From Watersipora subatra (lineage: Eukaryota; Bryozoa; Gymnolaemata; Cheilostomatida; Watersiporidae): a stretch of 64,000 bases of DNA. Location: NCBI RefSeq assembly GCF_963576615.1, contig NC_088711.1, positions 3,658,001-3,722,000 on the forward strand, in the 5' to 3' direction. Both the position numbers and the translations under genes were made by a program. Each line of letters begins with the position of its first letter. The first letter of the stretch is position 1. This document shows positions 29,201-41,200 of the stretch, piece after piece. The notes below the pieces were generated by a model. That model saw only the letters and a list, made by a program, of their open reading frames with translations, did no database searches and was not told the DNA's origin.

Positions 29201-32200
29201 ATCAAAAGATTCACCATGTCTTATTCTGTTGTGTTGTAAGTGCCAAATGTGTGGAAATGTGATTACAAGCTCGTAAAAGCTCAAAAACGAAAAGCGGCCG
29301 TAGATTGGAATCTCTTGATTTCGATGAAGTCACGAAATGTGGTTATCGTCTTGTCACGTATGTTCTTACGTGAATTGAAAGGCCAATATAAAGCTCAATA
29401 TAAAACTTATCGTAGTACTCGTTTATGACAAACACTTCGGGTTTTACCGAAGACCCCGTATCAAATATAGATGCTCGCTACTTTACAGTTTTGTTTCGGC
29501 ATTATTCAATCATCAAGTCGTTCTCTGATCATGTGACCCAATACTTTGCAAATAATTTTTGCAGCATTTTTCGATTATCACAGGTGACTAACAGGCTCGT
29601 CATGATTATCAGACAATGATATGTACTCCTTCGAGCTAAGGTTATAAGTAAGTAAGTTATAAGATATCACTGCTAAAAGTGACAGCATTGCAATGACGAT
29701 GAAACAGACGCGTAAGAACAATATACGTAGTTTTATTGAATGCGTGAAGAATATTTGTGAAAATATTTCGACGAATAAGGTTGCAAGAAAGTGTAAACAG
29801 AAACCATCTCTCACAACTACATCACATTAGAGCCGTTTTGGAAAGGGAGTCCAAACTACGGCGGTCTCGTGTGGCTGCGATTTTCTGTTCATTTTTTAGC
29901 TTTTAAGAGCTTGTAATCACCTTTCCACATATTTTGCACCTGCAACACAACAGAGTAAGACATGGTGAATCTTTTCATATCAAATAACGGTAATGTGAAT
30001 TTTGTTGAAAGTCAACCTTTAATATTGTCAATTTAACGTGTAGTGTAGTGGGTAGTACTCCTGTCTGGAGATCTGGAGCTTCCACGTTTAAATGCAGTGC
30101 CAAGCAGATTTTTTGTTCCTAAAACTTTTCCGCTGTAACTAGACATCGGGATGACAAACACTGAGATATATATATACCAGCCGAATGCCCGGCGTTGCAC
30201 AGGCATTAAAAAACAGCTTAAAAACAACAGTGGCAGTTAATGTAGTTGCTATTGGCTAATTTGAGCAAGCTAGTATACATGGTAGTTAACTTACTAAGAA
30301 AAGCCGGGAGAACAAGCATTGGTGATGTTGGTATGCGTATGTTGATGTATGCATATTTAACTCAGATAATGACTATCTGTCTAATGAATCCATTGTATCC
30401 CGTGTAGCTTAATGGGTTAGCTTGTCACATTGTGAATGGGAGGTTCTGAGATCAAACCTTCTGCAATACAGATTTTTCATTGTTAGAATTTAATCACTAT
30501 AACTGGACACAGTATGTACAAAAAACAGATAGATAGATTTTTTGGTCTGGTTCAACCGCGCTAAACAATGCTCCATACTTTTTAGTTTTACAATCAGAAC
30601 CCCAAAAGATTAGTGTGAGTGGTAAAAGCAAGGACCAAAAGAAGACGGGAATTCTTTCCTTAGAATTAGGGCAAGAACTATAGAAAGCATAGGCAAAGAT
30701 TTTGAAATCACTTTAAAATTCTGTATGAATGAGTTTAGTAGTGAAAGTGCTGCCAATAAGAAAGTCTGAAATAAATGGAGAAACTGGCTGTGATAGTTTA
30801 AGACATATATTGTATGTCTTATGTTTTTATATGTAAATATGTTCTTATATTTGATATATGTAGCATATATCAAATAAAAGAACAAATAATATCAATAATC
30901 TCAGTTAATTTTAAGTTCCCCTAGACCAAGTTAGGCCAACTTCGTATCTCTATCACCACTTCTAACTGCAGTTTCTTAGTTTTACGTGGAGGTGATTTAT
31001 TTCTGTTATAAATGTCACAGTAAAAGAAATCCATTATTTTCAAGTGTGTTACCAGTTTTGGTCTCGGGCCTACTAGAAATGATGACTTGAAATCCGTAGA
31101 CTTGCTCTTAAAATTTTGACCTGAAAACTTTTTTCTTTGCTATTGAAGGACTCTGATGATGATTCCGATGTAGAGCTCCAAAGTGTGACATCCAAAGCGA
31201 GCTTAGCACAAACAAAACCCACATCAACGGTGCCTGAAAAAAGCCCTAAATCAGCTCCTCTGAATAAAGTCGTGGCAGGGAGTTCAATTTCCTCAGCTGT
31301 TACTAACGACAAACGCTCAGCTCCTAGCAAGCAGAATGAATATGCTAGAGCAACTGTAGCAGATTTTAAATATCATTGTCTCGTTGGCACTAAGTGTCTT
31401 GTCTGCAACAGGAATTTTGCTTCGAAAGCCATTCTGAAAAGGCATTATGGCATTCATGATGGCTACTACAATGCTGTCTGTCCCATTTGTGGTATTGGCT
31501 TTTGTAAGCGAACCATGTTGCGCAAGCACAAGGTCAGAGTGCACAGGACGGCTAAGGCAACGGACAGCACTTGCAGCCGCTGTGGTGGAGCATTTGAGCA
31601 AGAATTCAGACTTAAAAAGCATATGGAGGTCTGTATTTGTCCCAAAAATGATTCTGTTGTGCAGTGTTTGCAATGTGTACGCACATTTGACACGTGGCAT
31701 CAGTTGAAGGGCCATTTATGGACTCACATTAACAAATGCACCTATTGTGATGAGAAGATCTCTGTGCAGTCCAAACGTGTGGATCACATGCTATCATGTG
31801 TCAAAAACCCGCTCATCACAGGTTAGTTACAACTTGCAGATCTTGTCAAGATATTTCGCTGTTACAGCTTCAATGAAATTTACTGTATGTGTGCCGGTTG
31901 ATGTCTTTGAATCTGATCAGTACTTTGTGTTGAAGGTGAATGTCTACCTACTTCTGTCAAGACAGTTGTATCTCCGCCTCAAAAGCCATTGCAAAGCAAA
32001 GCTGCTCCTAAGTCTACGAAGAAGATTCCGGAGAAGAACTTCAAGTGTAAGGAATGCTGCAGTGAATACACAACAATGAAGGCACTAAAGAAGCATGAAG
32101 TAGTCCATGAGCAAGCGGAATATAGGTAAGCCTTATCACTTCATTCTAGGGTAAGCTTTGGTAGATGAAAGTGTGCGGAAGAAGCAGCCACGCATGATTT

Positions 32201-35200
32201 TATACACGCTGTTTATCTTGTCATCTCTCTAGCAAGGTTTTGTCAATTGAAATTTCATGCGTTTGCCTTGTTATTTATTGTTATTATTATTTAAAATACT
32301 TAAAGGTTGACTTGCAACAAAATTTACATTACAGTTAATTGGTATCAAAAAGTTGACCGTGTCTTACTCTGCTAGGTTGTAAGTTCAAAATATGTGGAAA
32401 TGTGATTACAAGCTTTTAAAAGCTCAAAAGCGAACAGTTAATCCCAGCCATCAAGGAAACGCCATAGGTTGGAATCCCTCTCCAAAATGGCTCAAATTGG
32501 ACGTAGTTGAACACGATGCGCTTCTGTTTACACTTTCATGCAACCTCATTCGTTGAAATATTTTCACAAATATACTTCACGCATTCAATAAAACCATGTC
32601 TATTGTCCTTAAGCGTCTTTTTCATCATCATTGTAATGCTTTCACTTTGAGCACTGATATCTCAAAACCTAACCTAAAAATTAGTTGGATTTTTTAACCT
32701 TAGCTCGACGGGGTGCATATCATCCTCTGATAAACATGAGGAGCCTTTTGGTCATTTGTGGTAGTCAAAAAAATGCTGCAGAAATTGTTCGCGCCGTTTA
32801 GCAGTAAGTATGGGTCACATGATCAGATTACGATTAGATGATTAGACCAAGCTTAAACAAAATTGTAAAGTAGCGAGCATTTATACTTGATACGGGCTTT
32901 CTGGTAGAACCCGAAGTGTTTGTTATAAACTAGTGCTACGGGATGTTTTATATTGAGCTTTTTATTTCACGTGATAACATCACGTCAAAACAATAACTAC
33001 GTCGAGTTGAGTATGTTATCAAAATAAAGGGATTCCAACCTACGGCGTTTTCGTGATTGCTTTGATTAACAGTTAGTTTTTGAGCTTTTAAGAGCTTGTA
33101 ATCACGTTTCCTCATATTTTGCTCCTACAACACAGCGGAGTAAGACCTTTTGATACCAAACAACTGTAATGTGAATTTTGTTGCAAGTCAACCTTTAAAA
33201 CTTGTGTTTGTTTCAGGTGTCGCGTCTGCGGAGGCAAATTCTCATCGCTGCTTGCTAAGAACAGGCATATACTCAGGGAACATGAGTCTAAAACTAGGAT
33301 AATAAAGGCTGCCCCGAAAGAAGAGCCGAAGGTGGAACCAACCGAGACTGGTACTTGGAACACCAATTATAAATAGCTTGAAAAACATTAATCCTCGCAA
33401 AGCAAATGTCTCAGGAGCAAGTAATACTTCGTTAAATGTTTTTCGTAAAAGGCCCTCTCATTAAAAAATATGTGGCTCCTAGGTCACAATTTGTGAACTC
33501 CTGTGCATAAGCCACAATGAAAATACAGTGCGCCCCGGGTTATGATTTCCCTTTTGAACGATTTTTTCTCCTTATGATGTGGAACACGATGCTTTTTCAT
33601 CTCCGCCATACTACATCGACGAAAATTTCTCTTGAAATTCAATTTTGGCAATCAGTGTCCTGAATAATAACGAATCACGTCATAATAACGAAGATGACGA
33701 AATATGCTATTTGATGAAATCCTTTCCACAACGCCCGAAAGAGATATGATGCTCTCTCGCTCAGTTCAGAATTATTCGTTATAGTGAAAACAAAATCGGA
33801 AACGTATAGGTGATGGAATTTTAGACAATGCTAAAGTTTAGTAAAATACATACTGAAACTTAACTTCAAGTGTGTGTTTAGTGAGCTAAATTCATTTAAG
33901 TTAATTTCAAAGTTTATGTTATACGTCTGTTTTGAAGGTAAGAGCGGCTGACAGTACGTACTACAGATGGTACGTTGTAATGTTACATTTTATTGCGGAT
34001 CATAACCATTAAATACACTAAAGTACTGTAGGTAACTAAGTTACTAAGATTAACATTATATTTTGTTACTAGTTTTTAATATGTGAAGTATGTATGAAAA
34101 TAAAATTTTGATTTTTTATTACCAGGTGTTTGTATAAAATAATTTACTATGGGTTTCTATATGACATTTTCGCCTTACGATGCCAACACTGGAATGAACT
34201 AATGTCGTATGGCGCGGCCCGCTGTATGAGTAAAACTGCATTATAACAGCGATGCAGAAAACATGCAGTTGCCTAATCATTCTTTATATCATCACTGGCA
34301 CAGAGCCAATTAGATTTTTAATTTCGTATCGAGTACAGTGCACCCCTCAGGGTACGATTTTGATCCGTTCCAGGATTTGCATCATATAGTAAAAAAATCG
34401 TATGGAGGGTTATAGAAACCATGTTATTTTACAATGCAAACATCTAGTGAAAATCGTCAAAATTTTACAAGTGTTGTAAATATTAAAAATTAGTAACAAA
34501 TTAATATGTTAATCTTGTTAGTTATAGTTACCGACAGGAACTCTATTCTATTTAGTGGTTATGATCTGCAATAAAATGTAACATTATAATGTACCATGTA
34601 CGGTAAGTACCGTAGGGAGTTCTTACCTTCAAGACAGATGTATGTATAACATAAGCTTTGAACTCACCTCAAATAAGTTTAGCTTACTAAACACAGACTT
34701 GAAGCTAAGTTTTAGTATGTATTTTTAAAGATTTTACTGAATTTCAACTTATTACTAAAAAAAATTTATTACTTAACAGTTTCTGTCTTCACTTTCGCTA
34801 TAACTTTTAGCGGTCCTGTTTAAAAACTTTGTCAACCTAATTCAGCAAAAACCTCGAACAATGTTGTCTTCGTAATAAAGTGGTTTTTTGTTAGCAGGTT
34901 AAGGGAAGTTGTTTGATCACTGAATTTCTGTTTGCAGAGATCGCAACTCTAATTTAGCTACTGGTTTTAGAAGGAAAATGTTATCATTTTACAAACAAGA
35001 ATTTCTTAACTGAGAGAAATCGGTCATCGTGTCTCTTTTAGGTGTTGTGAAAATATTTTCCTTTAGCAGCATTTCGGTGTCATAAGCAAACAGACTGCCA
35101 AATTGGAACTCGGGTGAAAATTCTGTTGAATTCGAATGGTGAAATAAGATTCGTATGGTGAGGTGAAAAAATCATCATGTTTCACTTCTTAAGGTGAAAA

Positions 35201-38200
35201 ATTGTATATCCGGGTAATCGTATTCTGAGGGTGCACTGTAGCTGTCAAAGGAACGATTTGCATCAATCACCAATGTCGTTACGAAACAAATTTGAAAAGA
35301 CAGCTAACTCATTCTCGATCACTTTTAAGAGTTTTATTTTTTTGACTTTTTTAGAACAGCTATTTTTTAACAGTTGGTTGCTGGTTAAACAATTGCTTAG
35401 TTGTGGAAAAAATTTCATTATGGCATTTGGTTCTGACTGTTTTTGATAAACCATACATAGCTCATCTGATTGTTATGGGACCAACTTGGGAGCCAGGTTT
35501 ACAAAAATTTTTACTAAGTCTTATTTAAATATGTGTTTATACTTGGGTGATCGATGACATTATTATTTTTAAGAAGCCCTTTTTTCAAAGACTGAAGGAG
35601 TGTCCTCGTGTGACTTGTCTAATTAGGAAATCATTGGCATCGCCAAGAATCAGCAAGAATGTAGCTCGTTGAAGCGGCAGAGTCACTTTTGATTGCCAAT
35701 TCATTCAAATCGTAGCCAAGTGTATTTGCTTTCCGTTATCAGATCACTTGAATAAATGTTTTTGTCCAAAACATACCTAAAAAGTTGCAAATGAGTGCAT
35801 TCAATTTTTCAATAATTAATAATTAATTATTAGTAAAGAATCAGTAAGTACTAGATAAAAAAACAATTTGATGATAAATTATGGTTTCCACAATATCCAA
35901 CTTGTCAGATCGGTATGAAAACACTATTTGCTGAAGGTCAACTGGTCATCATGTGCCATTTCTGTCAAAAATAGGGAATTTTCAAAACTCAATCGTCAGT
36001 GTAAATCGTCAGTGTCATCATCGGTGTATATCGTCAGTGTCATCATTCTCCTTATGACCGTCATGACAGATATTGTTGAGGTGTTCGAATATCAGTTGCA
36101 GAGGAGCCGCGACAAGAAACCTTCTACATGTGCACTCTATGCAATCGTGTGTTCAAAGACACAGAGACCAAGTTGCAACACATGAGGGATGCTCATGGTA
36201 TGGATGCCCCAAACAATAGAAAATTGATTGACTGCAGACATTGCGGAAAAAGGTAAATCGACAATATTTGGCTGAACATAATGTTGTTAAAATTTTTATT
36301 GCTTATTCGGCCTATATATTGTAGGCAAGTCCTACTTGTTGAATTTTCACAGCTGTGTTCTACCATATGTGGTTCACCCTCATATACAATTACCCTGATA
36401 TACAATTTTTCACTTACTAAGTGGAATGATGATTTTTTTCATCCTAACCGTATGAATCTGATTTCATCACACAAATTCAACAAAATTTGCACCCGATTTT
36501 AAATTTAGCTGTCGGATGTGCTTATTACGTACGTTAAAGTAACAAAGACACCGAAGTGCAGTTCGCCGAAAATATTTTCACATCGCCTGAAAGAGACATG
36601 ATGATCTATTTCTCTCAGTTCAGCAATTCTTGTGTGTAAAACAGTAATATTTTCTTTAAAACCAGTAGCAAAGTTGGAGTTGCAATCCTTTCAAATAGGT
36701 CAGTGGTCAGACAACTTCCCTTAACCTGCTAACAAAAGTCCATTTCATTCCGAAAACAGCATTATTCAGGTTTTCTTGCCGAAATATGTTGAAAAGGTTT
36801 TAAACAGGTCTGTTAAAAGTTATAGTCAAATCGAAGACAGAAACTGGTAAGTGATAAATTTTCAGTGAAAAAAAGTTGAAATTCAGTAAAATAGTTGAAA
36901 ATACATACTAAAACTTAGCTTTAAGTGTGTGTGATAAGGAAGCTAAACTTATTTGAGGGGAATTCAAAGTTTGTTATACGTACATCCGTCTTGAAGGTAA
37001 TGCCCTACGGTATGTACTGCACATGGTACATTATAATATTACATTTTATTCCATATCATAACCACGAAATATGGTACAATAAAGTTACTGTATGTAATTA
37101 TATTGTATTTCTTTAGCATTCTCTTTCTAATCTATAATTAGCTGCCGTCGTCTATGTTATTGTTGGAAAGTGTAGGCAGCATCAACTTCTTAGTAATAAG
37201 AGGATCTCTTTGTAGAACTATTCTTCCAGCTTTGTCTTAATGCAACATTCCCTAGCGGATGATATTATTCGATAAATTCAAAAATTCGTCAATTCGCAGG
37301 CAGACAATTCCGCGAATAGTTAAAATCCACGAATAATTAGAGCTGTTGGTATTTTCCTTAAAGGTTGACTCGCAACAAAATTCACATTCCAGTTATTTGA
37401 TATGAAAAGATTCACCATGTCTTACTCTGTTGTGTTGTAGGTGCAAAATATGTGGGAATGTGATTACAAGCTCTTAAAAGCTCAAAAATGAACAGTTAAT
37501 CGCAGCCACACGAGACCGTGACAAGACAATAACCAAACTGTAATGACAACGTCAGAGAAATAAAGAGATTCCAATCTACGGCGGCTTTTCGTTTTTGAGC
37601 TTTTAAGAGCTTGTAATCACATTTCCACATATTAGGCACCTACAACACAACAGAGTAAGACATGGTGAATCTTTTGATACCAAATAACTGTAATGTGAAT
37701 TTTGTTGCAAGTCAACCTTTAAAAGAAAAGGGGAAAATAACTACTACATAAAATTGATAACTAGCTGGCAGGCGTTGTCAGTAAACATAGCTGAGTTCCA
37801 ATTTTTTTGTAACCTTTGGGGGGGTTTAAAATTGCACCCATTGCTAATGCACTGCAATTATTTACAAAATTATTCAAAGTTGTCACAATGTCTTCAAAAT
37901 TAAGCATGTCGTCATCAAAGATCGCTTTGAATCACTGTGACATCACCTCCAACAACTTCTAATAACGAAGCTGGTGACAATGATGATTTTGATTTAGACA
38001 TGGTATGTATTTGATTGGCAGATACAATTACATGTAGAATAAAAAGTCATGCATAAAGTTAAACATGTGCTATACGCATGTGAAGGTTTTAAACTCTATT
38101 GCTAGCTGGATTCAGGATTAATTTATTCGTGTATGTGTTCCTCCCCGCATAAAATATTCCACAAAAATACATGAAACGACTTTCACGAAGTGTTACTCCT

Positions 38201-41200
38201 TGAATGATGTTGTCCTGTAGGGTAACTAATTAAAGGTAAAATTTTATGAAGCTTGGTTACACCAATCATTCTTCAGCATCTGTCCCTGAAGAATGATTGG
38301 TTTAACCCAGTCTGTCGCAGTTATCCATATGTCTTGACAACGAAGCTGTGTAAACAGAACATGCAGTTCAGAGGAGAACAAAATACATAAGCTGTATGCT
38401 AAGTTGAAGGTTAGTAGGACTGCCACAAACCTCTGACTTGCCTTGCATAACTGATGTAATTTCAATGATGAAATTATCTGACTCTTTGATTGGCTCTCGC
38501 ACTTATTACTAAAAAATAAGTGTTGCCACATGAAAGATGGATAGCAATTTTAAAGCAGTCATTTGTTCTTCTTTCTCAGGTGCTGAAAAATAGCGTGGCA
38601 TGAGTGGACTGACATTTGCCAAAATCTGTTATATATATGCCACCTAAGTCTTCCTTTTTCATGATGTGACAACTTCCCATATTAATGGCTGACCGCAGTA
38701 CTTAGTACAGCAGTCAGCTGTACTAAGTACAGCTTGGCCTTACAGTGCGCCCTCGGATTACAATAGCTCTGTTATTATAATTATATTCAAAACCCTCAAA
38801 GAACAACAAATGCATTAGTCGGAGCATTAATTTGTTTCAATTAGTTCAGTAGTTAGTCTGCTACAGGACTTAATGACAAAACTTAATAATTTTCATTGAC
38901 CTGTCTCATTGTTCATGCCATTAAAAGTTGTTTCACAAAAAAATCACTTGATATAAATGAAGTTGTCTACCCTGTAACCATGTAAAATGTGTATACTCCT
39001 GTCGCTGTCACACCTTTGCCCCCCCCAAATGGTTGGGTACTTATTTGCTTATGGTAGGTTAAGTTTTTTATTTGCAGATTTCCTACCAAGTTTGCACGTA
39101 GGCGGCACCTACAGACAGCACACTCTGGATCAAACTCACAGCCCCAAAGCCTTGTCTGTCATCTCTGTACCAAGAGATTTCCTTCCAACTTTGCTAAGCT
39201 GCAACATATGAAGAAGGTAGGATCCTGTAAAATTTTATAAAGTCCCCAATTTCACCGCCTTTCTCCCGAGCCCCTTCTTCTCACCCCACCTCTCCCAAAC
39301 ATTCCTTCTCAGCCCCACACCCTCCTCACAGCCCTACTCTCCGCGCCTTCTCACAGCCCCACTTTCCCGCGCCTCCTCATAGCCTTTCCTGCACTCCACG
39401 TCCCACCTCATAGCCTCACTTCCATGCGCCACCTCACAGCCCCACTCCCACACGCCACCTTACAGCCCCACTCTCATGCACCTACTCAGACTCCTCACCC
39501 TTAGTTCACAGTGTAAAAGTAATCATTTTGAAAAAGAGAAGTAGGAAATGTAGTTTTGCTAATAAGCAATTCTTCATACTTCTTGAGGTGGCTAGTCTAA
39601 GTCTACGTACACAATGGAATGTTGGTGAGAAGGCTAGCCACTCTTCCCTCTATCCCTCTAGATTCATAAGCTGACGGAGAGTGAGCTCGCCCCGAGGAAG
39701 CAGAAAGTATGTAAAGTGTGTGGTGAAACGTTTGAAGGGAAAAGTGAGTTGAAGGCGCATAAGAGGTCTGTTCATTCACAGTTGATTATGAACAACAGCA
39801 TAGACCTAGCGCCTGATATGCTCCTCTTAGGTGATGCTTCCTCCAGTGATCTCGGTGAGTCTACAGTATTTGCTGCCAACCTCGCATCGATACAACGAAC
39901 ATTAAAATTCACCATAAAAACACACCGCTAACACGAAAGTGTCGTTTGCTTATAACACAAACATTCTATGATGTAATAAGAATTCATTATAAATCATTTC
40001 AAATCTGGTCTAGTCATGTCCAAGTTTGATATACAAAAAAGCAAAAAAAAATATTTAAACAGCTTCCTGTTAAAGCTAACTTTCTTTAATTACAATAGTA
40101 GTTGGAGAATGATTTAATAAAATTCTTAAATATTTACCCTATACAAAGAAGTAACCTTCAAACTGCTTTTGATCCACTTGAAGTTGCTATCGCTGAAGTC
40201 AACGTAGGACCGAAAGACTCTTATTTTTTATTTACTCAAGAATAGACAAATATTATCTAGCCAGAGAATCATATTTCAACTGAAAGAAAACATACATTTC
40301 AAAGTAACATGACTTGATATTTTGATCAGCCGTGAACGAATGCTAGCTTCTTAAATTTGGTTACAACTTTGCTAACTAAAGCTTATGCCAAATGTTGTTC
40401 ATTTTTATTTGATGAAACAGTTTTAGAATGGCATTCTGGTGGCTCACAACTGTTTTCAATTTGACTTTGTAGGTGTTTTTAAACATTTTTATTGGTTTGT
40501 GGCTAAGTTTGATGCATCGTATATGAAATCCAAAGTTAATCTGTTCGTTTGATTTCTTTTTGCACATTGTTGCTAGCTTTGACTGATGGCTACAACAACA
40601 CCTGGATTTGAGATGCATGCCGGCACATCAGGCAATATAAGGTTAAAAAATACCTAATCTCAGCAATGATCTCTTTATAAAACGTCAAAAATTATTGTTA
40701 AGGAATCTTAGAGTTTAGGCCTAAATCTTAGAGGTTTAGGCTGGTAATACAGACAATCATGTAGATCTTTGGCCTCATCTAGCTTACAATTTATCAACTT
40801 TTCTATTTTTGTAGTTACTTTTTGCCACTCTAAAATTCTGTAAAAACAATCAAATGTGCTGGAAATTTATAAAAAACAATTCACTGAAACTAGATACCTC
40901 ATAAAGTTTATATTAATGGTTTTTAAAGTGATAGTATTTTATTGTATTTGTATATAGAGCGTCAGCAATTGTGCGCAAGACAGTGTGTGCCAACAATTGC
41001 GCCCAAAACAAATGAGCACAGTAACATTTGAGCATAAATTCAGACATCAACTCTCTCTCTGTTATTCCTTATTTCATCATTCACTCACTGTTACAAGCAT
41101 TTGGTGTTAAAAAAGAAGGGATTGTCTTAATCTTCATTTGTTAATAAAATATATTTTATTATTTAATGTATTAAATATTAATATGTTTTAAATTTTATTG

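Noticed and set aside
30402-30460. Functional tRNA gene
   Set aside because: Box A and box B are good, but no acceptor-stem pairing is evident, and the stretch is part of a dispersed repeat.
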